Origin: Solidesulfovibrio fructosivorans JJ]
GTDB taxonomy: Bacteria > Desulfobacterota > Desulfovibrionia > Desulfovibrionales > Desulfovibrionaceae
NCBI RefSeq assembly: GCF_000179555.1
Contig: NZ_AECZ01000024.1
Location: 1 to 59,601 of the forward strand
Length of the DNA stretch: 59,601 bases
Reading direction: 5' to 3'
The position numbers and the translations under genes are program-made. The stretch's first letter is position 1, and the number at the start of each line of letters is the position of its first letter. The notes below the pieces were generated by a model, which did no database searches, was not told the origin of the DNA, and was given only the letters and a program-made list of their open reading frames with translations. Below are positions 15,481-22,860 of the stretch, in pieces.

Positions 15481-15711
15481 TCAGCCCCCGGTGATGGGGG
15501 GCACGAAGGAAACGGTGTCGCCCGGGGAAAGCGGCGTTTCCGCCCGCGCCGGCCGGCCGTTTACGAGCACGGTCCCGATCGCGCCGAGGGGCAGGCCCAG
15601 CCGGCCGGCCAGGCCCGCGACCGTTTCGCCCGGCCCGATTCGCGCCTCCCCGCCCGGCGGGGCATAGCCGGCCAGGGTGGCCAGGGCGCGCACCGCAACC
15701 GTGTCGCTCAC
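15481..15711 (-). CDS. MoaD/ThiS-like ubiquitin-fold sulfur carrier
   Basis: 76 aa from a GTG at 15711 (GTGA overlap with the previous stop). Pattern VAVRALATLAGY, GETVAGLAGRLGLP, VLVNGRPARAETPLSPGDTVSFVPPITGG is a beta-grasp protein ending in Gly-Gly, which is adenylated and then loaded as a thiocarboxylate. The family serves molybdopterin or thiamine synthesis, tungsten-enzyme cofactors, or cysteine pathways. Last gene of a four-gene minus-strand operon with a thioesterase and two small unknown proteins; no moaE or thiF lies nearby, so the acceptor is unknown. Confidence 0.85.
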   Translation of the reverse strand: MSDTVAVRALATLAGYAPPGGEARIGPGETVAGLAGRLGLPLGAIGTVLVNGRPARAETPLSPGDTVSFVPPITGG

Positions 15712-16007
15712 GCCTCGCCTTCGGGGGCCTCGACCCAGCCGGCCAGCGCGTTGATGATCTTTTTCGCCTGATCCCGGCTGGAAATGGCGAACTTCGACTG
15801 CACGCGGTAGGTGTCCCCGGATTTCTTGTAGCGGCGGATCGCGTAGCGGTCCGGGCCGTAGGCGTCCTTTTTGGGGTCCCACTGGACGAACCGGAACAAA
15901 ATGGTGGTCCAGGCCCCCCGGGTCAGGATCACCTTGTCCAGCTCCTTGGTCAAAAGCACCCCGTCTTCTTCGTAATTGACGGTCAAATCGTCGATGGTCT
16001 CGGCCAC
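15708..16007 (-). CDS. Conserved hypothetical protein, linked to MoaD-like carrier
   Basis: 99 aa, start MAETIDDLTVNYEEDGVLLT, with alternating beta pattern (KVILTRGAWTTILFRFVQWD, DRYAIRRYKKSGDTYRVQSKF) and a helical end (QAKKIINALAGWVE). I do not recognise the family. Its stop overlaps the GTG of the sulfur-carrier gene, so the two are translationally coupled and may form a carrier/partner pair. No signal peptide or membrane segment. Confidence 0.7.
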   Translation of the reverse strand: MAETIDDLTVNYEEDGVLLTKELDKVILTRGAWTTILFRFVQWDPKKDAYGPDRYAIRRYKKSGDTYRVQSKFAISSRDQAKKIINALAGWVEAPEGEA

Positions 16008-16025
16008 AATGCACCTCTATGGGAG

Positions 16026-16550
16026 TTATTCGCCGCGCCCCTGACGCTGGGAGTCGCGTTCGCGGCGGCGTTCGGCCAACCGGGCTTCGCGGCGGGCGGC
16101 GGCCTCGCGATTGCGGCGGCTGTCGTCCTCGGTTTCCAAAATGAGCGGCGGCACGGCATGGGGACGCCGCTCGGCATCCAGGGCCACGTAGGTCAGATAG
16201 GCCGAGCCGGCATGGCGCGTCTCGCCGGTCATGGGATTTTCGCACTCCACCCGGACCCCCACCTCCATGGAGGTGGAACCCACGTAATTGACCGAAGCCA
16301 TAAACGTCACCACCTCGCCGATGTAGGCGGGCTTGAGAAAGTCCATGCGGTCGATGGAGGCGGTGACCACGGCCGAGCGGGCATGGCGGATGGCCGCGAT
16401 GCCGCCGGCCGTATCGATGTACTTGAGGATGACGCCGCCGTGGACGTTGCCGGCGGGATTGGCGTCCGGGGGAAGCATGCGCTGGGGCATGACCACCCGG
16501 CTGGCCGACACGGGCTTGGCCGTAAGCGGATTTTGTACTGGCGGCGTCAT
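16026..16550 (-). CDS. Acyl-CoA thioesterase, hotdog fold (YciA-like)
   Basis: 174 aa. MLPPDANPAGNVHGGVILKYIDTAGGIAA contains the N-x-HGG hotdog signature with the catalytic Asp shortly after, and RMDFLKPAYIGEVVTFMASVNYVGSTSMEVGVRV completes the long strand pair. Such enzymes cleave acyl-CoA thioesters in the cytoplasm. The C-terminus adds a 45-residue Arg/Glu-rich helix (RREARLAERRRERDSQRQG) beyond the fold. It overlaps the stop of the lipoprotein gene by ATGA and precedes the hypothetical gene by 18 bases. Confidence 0.9.
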   Translation of the reverse strand: MTPPVQNPLTAKPVSASRVVMPQRMLPPDANPAGNVHGGVILKYIDTAGGIAAIRHARSAVVTASIDRMDFLKPAYIGEVVTFMASVNYVGSTSMEVGVRVECENPMTGETRHAGSAYLTYVALDAERRPHAVPPLILETEDDSRRNREAAARREARLAERRRERDSQRQGRGE

Positions 16551-16789
16551 TTTACCTTATACCCCTTTTCCTTCATGCAGGCGTCGAGGATCGCTTCCTG
16601 CTTGTCCGCGGCCTCGCCGGGGGACTGGATCAGGGCCGTGGACACATAGGCCCGGGACTCGCAGTCCCGATAATCGGCATCGAGGGTCTGCTGGGACACA
16701 TTGTCGGATTTGGGACCGGAACCGGCGCAGCCGAGGCTCAGCAGGGCTGTCACGACGAGGCAGGACGATGCGGCGAGACGACGGAGCAT
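16547..16789 (-). CDS. Small putative lipoprotein
   Basis: 80 aa. Basic start MLRRLAASSC, hydrophobic stretch and LSLGC (Cys21), which is close to but not a perfect lipobox. The mature part DADYRDCESRAYVSTAL...ILDACMKEKGYKVK has two further cysteines and a CMxxKG end seen in many small envelope lipoproteins. First gene of the minus-strand operon with the thioesterase. Function unknown. Confidence 0.75.
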   Translation of the reverse strand: MLRRLAASSCLVVTALLSLGCAGSGPKSDNVSQQTLDADYRDCESRAYVSTALIQSPGEAADKQEAILDACMKEKGYKVK

Positions 16790-17016
16790 GGGGAAAGCCT
16801 CCTTGGCTTGGGCGGCGAAACGGGAATCAGGCCGGGATGACCGTGGGACTCCCTTAGCGTCCCCCGGGGCGCGGGGTCAATGCGAAGGACGCCTCGTCGG
16901 CAAAGCGTCGCTTTACCCAAAAGCACCCTTGGGCTATGCCAACCATACGTACCGACATACCCTGCTCCGTAAAGCCTTCTCTTCGATTGCGCACACCCAA
17001 CTCCAAAGGATGCCCC

Positions 17017-18129
17017 ATGAAACAGTTCCTTTCTTGTCTCGTCGTCGTCGGCCTGTCGTTATTGCTGGCCGTCCCCCCGGTCTCGGCCTGCACCAGCATT
17101 CGCATCAAGACCACGGACGGCAAAATTTTCTACGCCCGCACCATGGAATACGCCCAGCAACTGCACAGCGGCGTGTTAACCATTCCCAAGGGCACGGCCA
17201 TGGCCGGCATCCTGCCCGACGGCAGCCTCGGCGGACTCAAATGGAAAGCCAAGCACGGCGTCGTGGGCATGGACGCCTTCGGGAAGCCGATTGTCTGCGA
17301 CGGCATGAACGACGCCGGACTCGTGGCCGGCGGGCTGTTGTTCCCGGGCTATGCCGGCTACCAGTCCTACAGCAAAAGCAAGGCCGGCCACACCATCTCC
17401 AATTTCGACGTCGTCAAATACATCCTGTCCCAGTTCGCCACCGTGGACGAGGTGCGTTCCGGCATGAAGGACGTCATCGTGTGCCAGGGGCCGGGAAGCC
17501 TGGACGGCGTGACCACGGGACCGGTCCCCATGCACTACACCGTGCATGACGCCAGCGGGGCGAGCATCGTCATCGAGTACCAAAACGGCCAATGCCACAT
17601 CTACGACAATCCGCTGGGAGTGCTGACCAATGCCCCGGATTTCCCCTGGATGCGCATCTACCTGGGCAATTTCGTCAACCTCTCGGCGGTCAACGCCAAG
17701 CCCATCGCCGTGAATGGTTTCAAGGTGGACCCGACGGGCCAGGGCTCGGGCATGCTCGGGCTTCCCGGCGACTTCACCCCGCCCAACCGTTTCCTGCGCA
17801 TGGTGGCGCTCACCCAGGCGGCCAAGCCGGTGACCGGCGCCGACGCCGGGCTGGCCCTGGTCATGACGATCATCAGCAATGTGGACATCCCCTACGGCGC
17901 GGTCCGCGACAACAGCCCGCAAGGCGCGCTGTTCGACTACACCCAGTGGACCATTGCCTCGGACACCGCCCGCGGGCGCTTCTACTTCCGCACCTACAAC
18001 GACAAGAACTGGCGCTATGTGGACGTCAAGGAAGCCCTGGCCAAAGCCGGATCGAACATCACCAGCCTGCCCATCGACATCCCGGCCGACTATCCCGACG
18101 TCACGGCCCAGGCCAATCCCCTCAAATAA
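17017..18129 (+). CDS. Secreted Ntn hydrolase, choloylglycine hydrolase / penicillin V acylase family
   Basis: 370 aa from the ATG at 17017 (AAAGGATG upstream). Signal peptide about residues 1-22 (LLLAVPPVSA) directly precedes Cys23-Thr-Ser-Ile, so cleavage would expose the catalytic N-terminal cysteine of the Ntn fold. Other family marks are FYARTMEYAQQLHSGVLTIPKG, CDGMNDAGLVAGGLLFPGYAGY, ASGASIVIEYQNGQ and LGVLTNAPDFPWM. Members hydrolyse linear amides: bile-salt conjugates, penicillin V or acyl-homoserine lactones. In an environmental anaerobe signal-lactone or lipid-amide cleavage is more likely than bile-salt hydrolysis (inference). Confidence 0.9.
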   Translation: MKQFLSCLVVVGLSLLLAVPPVSACTSIRIKTTDGKIFYARTMEYAQQLHSGVLTIPKGTAMAGILPDGSLGGLKWKAKHGVVGMDAFGKPIVCDGMNDAGLVAGGLLFPGYAGYQSYSKSKAGHTISNFDVVKYILSQFATVDEVRSGMKDVIVCQGPGSLDGVTTGPVPMHYTVHDASGASIVIEYQNGQCHIYDNPLGVLTNAPDFPWMRIYLGNFVNLSAVNAKPIAVNGFKVDPTGQGSGMLGLPGDFTPPNRFLRMVALTQAAKPVTGADAGLALVMTIISNVDIPYGAVRDNSPQGALFDYTQWTIASDTARGRFYFRTYNDKNWRYVDVKEALAKAGSNITSLPIDIPADYPDVTAQANPLK

Positions 18130-18206
18130 TTCTGGCCCGCTTCGCGCGGCGGGGGCGTATCTCCCGCCGCGCGAAACCCAGCATCCCCAATCCGGTAAGG
18201 TCCCGC

Positions 18207-19211
18207 ATGAACCACATCCCCTGCCGACACGGCAAAGCCCTGCCCTGCCTATATCCGATGGTCCTCGCCCTATGCCTCGTCCTTTTCGCCCCCGGTCGGG
18301 CGACGGCCGTGGAGGGGGGCCTTAGCCACTACATTCCCGGAGCCTACGGCGACTTCCTCATGGGCTACATTCCCGAGGCCGGCTTCTACCTGCGAAACGA
18401 CACCCTCCACCAGTCCTACCACATGGACGGGACGCTCAAGGGCGGACGCGTCTACGCCGGACTCAAGGTCCATTCGGTGATCAACCTCACCAAGATGAGC
18501 GCCATGTTCGACGTGCCGGCCATACACGGCCTGCTCGGCATCGGCGTCGGCGTGCCCGTGATCGTAAACGAGCACATCACCGGCGACCTGGCGGCCAACT
18601 ACACGACCCGGTCCGCATCGACGGGGCTCGATACGCCCCACCATCTCGCCTACGGCGCGGGCGGCGACCGGGGCGGACTTTCCGACATCTTCCTCATGCC
18701 GATCATCGCCGCCTGGAACCCCGGCGAATGCCACATCGCCGTCATGCCCATCGTGTTTTTGCCGACCGGCTATTACAACAAGCACAAGCTGACCAACCTC
18801 GGCATGAACTTCGCCACCTTCGACGGCAACGTGGCCTTCACCTGGCTGCACAAGGAAAAATACGAGATCTCGGTCAACGCCGGCTACATGATCAACACCG
18901 AAAACCCTTCCACCCATTACCTCTCGGGCAACCAACTGCATGTGGACTGGACCGCGGCCTACCACTTCACCCCGCGCTTCGGCCTGGGCGCGGTGGGCTA
19001 CCTGCTCGCCCAGACCACGCCGGATTCGGGCACGGGGGCCAAGATGGGCTCCTTCGAGTCCTCGGGCTCGGGCATCGGCCCGGCCGTCACCTGCACCGTG
19101 CCCGTCGGCGGCAAGGACCTGATGCTCATGGCCAAATGGATCCACGACCTCGGCGCCAGCCATTCCTTCCTGGGCGATACGATCTACGGCTCCTTCGCCA
19201 TCAAATTTTAG
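18207..19211 (+). CDS. SphA-like outer-membrane protein (phenol-degradation 'meta' family)
   Basis: 334 aa with signal peptide (about residues 1-36, PMVLALCLVLFAPGRATA). Many short amphipathic strands and HYIPGAYGDFLMGYIPEAGFYL, AWNPGECHIAVMPIVFLPTGYY, LTNLGMNFATFDGNVAFTWL and the end IYGSFAIKF (final Phe) suggest an outer-membrane beta barrel of the MetA-pathway/SphA group. It follows the Ntn hydrolase by 77 bases; the two may act on one envelope substrate. A family A hairpin follows 23 bases after its stop. Confidence 0.8.
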   Translation: MNHIPCRHGKALPCLYPMVLALCLVLFAPGRATAVEGGLSHYIPGAYGDFLMGYIPEAGFYLRNDTLHQSYHMDGTLKGGRVYAGLKVHSVINLTKMSAMFDVPAIHGLLGIGVGVPVIVNEHITGDLAANYTTRSASTGLDTPHHLAYGAGGDRGGLSDIFLMPIIAAWNPGECHIAVMPIVFLPTGYYNKHKLTNLGMNFATFDGNVAFTWLHKEKYEISVNAGYMINTENPSTHYLSGNQLHVDWTAAYHFTPRFGLGAVGYLLAQTTPDSGTGAKMGSFESSGSGIGPAVTCTVPVGGKDLMLMAKWIHDLGASHSFLGDTIYGSFAIKF

Positions 19212-19233
19212 GGAGGGAAGGAGAGAAGAAGGT

Positions 19234-19397
19234 GCGAGAGGGGGCCCCTTTTTGAAAAAAGGGGCCCCCTCTCGCGCTCTCCCCCCCCAAAAACTTTCAA
19301 AGGTTACAAAAGGGTGGCGACAACACCCTGTAACCGTTAAAAGTCTTTGGAAAGGGGGCCCGGGGGGAAACCTTTCTTCAGAAAGGTTTCCCCCCGG
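19234..19397 (+). repeat. Composite hairpin repeat: family A, palindromic linker, family B
   Basis: Family A stem 19234-19253/19256-19275 (20 bp, perfect) follows the SphA-like stop, with tail AAAAACTTTC. Family B stem 19360-19376/19381-19397 (17 bp, TTCA loop) faces the other way, with tail GTTAAAAGTCTTTGG on its left. The linker holds GGTTACA...TGTAACC nested with GGGTG...CACCC. The family B half abuts the 5' end of the next plus-strand gene rather than a gene end. Confidence 0.85.
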
Positions 19398-19421
19398 CTC
19401 TCACCCTCAAAGGAGAAAAAA

Positions 19422-19643
19422 ATGCACGGATTCTACGAATACGGCACGTTCGGCGGCGGGTTGATCTCGTTTCTGATCACCCTGGCCATTTTGGCGCTCA
19501 TCTTCCTGGTCTGTCGGGAAATCGTGTGCTGGTACTGGAAGATCAACCGGGCCATGGAGCTTCTGGAGCGCCAGAACCTGTTGCTCGAGCGCATCGAAGC
19601 CAAAATTTCGGCGGTCTCCGGATCGAACGGCAAGACGAGCTGA
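19422..19643 (+). CDS. Small membrane protein with coiled-coil tail
   Basis: 73 aa from the ATG at 19422 with AAAGGAG upstream. One membrane helix (about residues 12-34, LISFLITLAILALIFLVCRE) followed by a leucine-rich amphipathic helix (MELLERQNLLLERIEAKIS). No family recognised. It lies between the SphA-like gene and the convergent fliI; the family B hairpin ends 24 bases before its start codon, close to its ribosome site. Confidence 0.7.
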   Translation: MHGFYEYGTFGGGLISFLITLAILALIFLVCREIVCWYWKINRAMELLERQNLLLERIEAKISAVSGSNGKTS

Positions 19644-19694
19644 CCGGCGGGGGCGTCTCTTTTCCCCCGGCGGCCGCGCGACGCGGTCGGGGCC

Positions 19695-21020
19695 TTACTT
19701 CATGAGTTCCAGGATGGCGGCGAAGCTCTCGTCCAGGGTCTGGCTTTCGTCCACGGCCTGGCGCAGGAAGCCGTTGATGGGGCCGATCATGTCGATGGCC
19801 CGGTCGATTTCGGGGTTGGCCCCCCGGGCGTAGGCCCCGATATTGACCATGTCCTCCACCCGCCGGTAGGTGGCGAGCAGGCGGATCATCTCCCGGCCGG
19901 CGGTCAGCGCCTCCTTGGGCGTCACGTCCGAGCGCAGACGGCTGATGGACTTGAGCACGTCGATGGCCGGGAAATGCCCCTGATCGGCCAGGTCGCGGGT
20001 GAGCACGATGTGGCCGTCGAGGATGGAGCGCACGGCGTCGGCGATGGGTTCGTTGAAGTCGTCGCCATCCACGAGCACGGTGTAGATGCCAGTGATGCTG
20101 CCCTGGTTGTTCTTGCCGGCCCGCTCCAGGAGCTTGGGCAGCTGGGCGAAGACCGAGGGCGTGTAGCCGCGCGTGGTCGGCGGCTCGCCGGCGGCCAGCC
20201 CCACTTCCCGGCCGGCCATGGCGAAACGGGTGACGGAATCCATCATGAGGATGACGTCGCCCCCCTGGTCCCGGAAAAATTCGGCCATGGCCGTGGCCGC
20301 GTAGGCGGCGCGCATGCGGATAAGCGGGCTCTGGTCCGAGGTGGCCACGACCACCACGGAACGGGCCATGCCCTCGGGGCCGAGGTCCTTTTCGATAAAT
20401 TCCCGCAGTTCGCGGCCGCGTTCGCCCACCAGCCCGATGACGTTGATGTCGGCCTTGGTGTTGCGGGCGATCATGCCCATAAGCGTCGATTTTCCGACGC
20501 CGGAACCGGCCATGATGCCGACGCGCTGCCCCTTGCCGAGGGTGAGCAGGCCGTTTATGGCCCGCACGCCGACGTCCATGGGCTCGTTTATGCGCGGGCG
20601 GTCCATGGGCATGGGCGCGGAGGCGAAGATGGGGTTGAAATTGGCGGGGGTTATGGCCGCGCCGTCGTCGATGGGGTTGCCGAAGGCGTCGATGACCCGG
20701 CCGAGATAACGCCGGCCCACCGGGAATAGGGGCGGCGTGCTGGTGTTGCGGATCAGCGTCCCCGGCGCGATGCCGCGCAGGTCGCCGTAGGGCATGAACA
20801 GGCAGGCTCCGTCGCGAAAGCCCACCACCTCGGCCGGCACCTCGCGGATCTGTCCGTTGCCGCCGTCGTCGGAGAGCAGCTGGCACACCGAGCCGACCGG
20901 GGCGCGAATCCCCCGGCCCTCGGCGATAAGCCCCACCACCTTGGACACCTTGCCGAAGGTGTGGGCCGGGCGCAGCCGCTCCAGAAAGCCGATGGCCCCG
21001 GAGGCGTCAAGCGCCGGCAC
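19695..21020 (-). CDS. fliI: Flagellum-specific ATPase FliI
   Basis: 441 aa from a GTG at 21020, overlapping fliH by 14 bases. Walker A is GSGVGKSTLMG, Walker B VILMMDSVTRFAMAGREVG; AYAATAMAEFFRDQGG and PSVFAQLPKLLERAG are typical of FliI/YscN ATPases. It unfolds and feeds export substrates into the flagellar type III gate and works with FliH. It is the last gene of the operon in this window; no fliJ follows, since the next gene (19422) is on the other strand. Confidence 0.97.
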   Translation of the reverse strand: MPALDASGAIGFLERLRPAHTFGKVSKVVGLIAEGRGIRAPVGSVCQLLSDDGGNGQIREVPAEVVGFRDGACLFMPYGDLRGIAPGTLIRNTSTPPLFPVGRRYLGRVIDAFGNPIDDGAAITPANFNPIFASAPMPMDRPRINEPMDVGVRAINGLLTLGKGQRVGIMAGSGVGKSTLMGMIARNTKADINVIGLVGERGRELREFIEKDLGPEGMARSVVVVATSDQSPLIRMRAAYAATAMAEFFRDQGGDVILMMDSVTRFAMAGREVGLAAGEPPTTRGYTPSVFAQLPKLLERAGKNNQGSITGIYTVLVDGDDFNEPIADAVRSILDGHIVLTRDLADQGHFPAIDVLKSISRLRSDVTPKEALTAGREMIRLLATYRRVEDMVNIGAYARGANPEIDRAIDMIGPINGFLRQAVDESQTLDESFAAILELMK

Positions 21021-21756
21021 CGTCGTCTCCCGAGGCGGCGAGCTGCTCGAAAATCTTTTCCACTTCGCTAAAGCGGCTGCCGATGGAATTGTCCACCAGC
21101 CCGTCCGGGCTCTCGAGGATCAGGCTGCCGGGGATGAGCTGGGGATCGGTGCGCACCAGGACCTTGTCCAGGCCGCCGCGCTCCTGGCCGGCCCGGGCGA
21201 TGAGTTCGCGCACGAAGGGTTCGTCGTCGGGATGGGCGACCAGGGTGAGGCTGGACTTGGCGTCCATGAGTTCCAGGCATTCCCCGAGCAGGTTGCCGAG
21301 AATCTCTTCCCGGCGGGCGTCGATGGCGGCCATGGTGGTGCGCTCCACGGCCAGGCGCAGCAGGGTGACGAATTCCTGGCGGTGCGTCGCCCACAGCTTG
21401 CCCCGCTCGGCGGTCAGGGACTCGAGCATGGAGCCGAGCGATTTCGACATCTGGGCCAGCTCGGTCTGGATCTGTTCCCCGGCGGCGGCCACGCCCGCGG
21501 CATAGCCCTCTTCCTGGGCCTTGGCCTTGATGCGCTCGCCCTCGGCCATGGCCTCGGCGATGATGGCCGACGCCTTGGCCTTGGCCTTGGCCCGCACACG
21601 CTCCCAGAACTGGGCCTCGACCTCTTCGAAATGCATGGGCGAACGGCGCGACTCCATCTCCGAGACGGTCGTCTCGGCCTCGCCGCCGTCGGTGCCCGGG
21701 CCGAGAATGACCCGGCCGGTGAGCACGCCCAGGGAGTTGCCGTCAGATAAAGACAT
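21007..21756 (-). CDS. fliH: Flagellar assembly protein FliH
   Basis: 249 aa. A long Ala/Glu/Lys-rich coiled helix (about residues 43-95; FWERVRAKAKAKASAIIAEA) is followed by a compact C-terminal domain with LVRTDPQLIPGSLILESPDGLVDNSI, as in FliH/YscL stators. It dimerises on FliI and ties the ATPase to the C-ring. The start overlaps the fliG stop and the stop overlaps the fliI start, each by 14 bases, so translation is coupled. Confidence 0.92.
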   Translation of the reverse strand: MSLSDGNSLGVLTGRVILGPGTDGGEAETTVSEMESRRSPMHFEEVEAQFWERVRAKAKAKASAIIAEAMAEGERIKAKAQEEGYAAGVAAAGEQIQTELAQMSKSLGSMLESLTAERGKLWATHRQEFVTLLRLAVERTTMAAIDARREEILGNLLGECLELMDAKSSLTLVAHPDDEPFVRELIARAGQERGGLDKVLVRTDPQLIPGSLILESPDGLVDNSIGSRFSEVEKIFEQLAASGDDGAGA

Positions 21757-22732
21757 CCCCGCCTCCGCGGCCGATGGCGATCTTGCCCTCGGCTTCCAGA
21801 CGCCGCACGGTCTTGACCACGTTTTGCTGGGCGGACTCCACCTCGGCCAGTCGGATGGGGCCCATGATTTCCAGGTCTTCCTGGATCATGGTGGCGGCGC
21901 GCTCGGAGAGATTCTTGAAGAACTTGTCGCGCAGATCCTCGGAAGCGCCCTTTAAGGCCTGCGTCAGCTCCTCGTTGGAGACTTCCTTCAAAAGCTCGCG
22001 GATGGCCCGGTCGTCGAGGCCCTTGATGTCCTCGAACACGAACATGAGGTTGCGGATATCCTCGGCCATCTGGGCGGATTCCTCTTCGATCTCGGAGAGG
22101 ACCTCTTCCTCGGTGGCGCGGTCCACGGCGTTTAGGATTTCGGCCACGGACGTGATGCCGCCGACCTTCTTGCCTTCCTTGCCGCCCATGGCGATGAGCT
22201 GGTTTTGTAGCACCTTGTCCACTTCGAGCAGCATGTCCTCGGCCACGGCCTCGAGCTTGGAAAGGCGCATGAGCACTTCGGCCCGCACCCCGGACGGCAG
22301 GTTCTGGAGGAGTTCGGCCGCCTGATCGGGATGCAGGTGGCCGAGGATCAGCGCCAGGGTCTGCGGGTGTTCGTTGCGCAGAATCTGGGCCAGGATGCGC
22401 GGCGACACGTTGACCAGCTCCTGGAAGGGGGTCGGGCCGGTGTCGAGCTCCAACGTCTCCATGATGTACTTGGCCGTGTCCGCGTCCAGGGTCTTGGACA
22501 GCATGCGGCGCACCTGCTCGGGGCCGCCCGTGACCATGTCCTTGCCGACCTGCATGGTTTCGTTGAATTCCCGGACCACTTCCTCGACCTGCTCCTTGGG
22601 CACGGTCTCCATCTCCATCATGGCCTTGGAGATGCGGGCGATCTCCTTGCGCTCCAGGCGCTTGAACACCTCGCCCGTGAACTTCTCGCCGAGCGCCAGG
22701 CACAAGACGGCGGTTTTTTGCGGTCCGGTCAT
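21743..22732 (-). CDS. fliG: Flagellar motor switch protein FliG
   Basis: 329 aa from the ATG at 22732, nine bases after GGAG; an ATG at 22741 touches that GGAG and is less likely. Three ARM-like parts are present: KTAVLCLALGEKF..., the middle EHPQTLALILGHLHPDQAAELL (EHPQ motif), and the C-terminal LMFVFEDIKGLDDRAIRELLKEV with charged residues that meet the stator. It sits on the FliF ring in the cytoplasm. Length is normal. A hairpin repeat fills part of the gap before it. Confidence 0.97.
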   Translation of the reverse strand: MTGPQKTAVLCLALGEKFTGEVFKRLERKEIARISKAMMEMETVPKEQVEEVVREFNETMQVGKDMVTGGPEQVRRMLSKTLDADTAKYIMETLELDTGPTPFQELVNVSPRILAQILRNEHPQTLALILGHLHPDQAAELLQNLPSGVRAEVLMRLSKLEAVAEDMLLEVDKVLQNQLIAMGGKEGKKVGGITSVAEILNAVDRATEEEVLSEIEEESAQMAEDIRNLMFVFEDIKGLDDRAIRELLKEVSNEELTQALKGASEDLRDKFFKNLSERAATMIQEDLEIMGPIRLAEVESAQQNVVKTVRRLEAEGKIAIGRGGGDVFI

Positions 22733-22756
22733 GGTGGCCATCTCCGGTCAACTCTC

Positions 22757-22820
22757 CTGGGGGGAAACCTTGTCTTCCGAAAGGTTTCCCCCCAGGCCCC
22801 CTTTCCAAAAACTTTTAATA
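22757..22820 (+). repeat. Family B hairpin repeat inside the flagellar operon
   Basis: Stem CTGGGGGGAAACCTT / AAGGTTTCCCCCCAG-type (about 22758-22797, with a few unpaired bases near the tip), followed to the right by CCCCCTTTCCAAAAACTTTTAATAA. It lies in the 128-bp fliF-fliG gap, in antisense orientation to the operon, with the hairpin next to the fliG ribosome site (CCAGGAGAG). It could act on fliG translation or on mRNA processing. Confidence 0.8.
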
Positions 22821-22860
22821 ATAGCGAAGCGTTATCCGCACACTATCGAGCGCTTTCATC

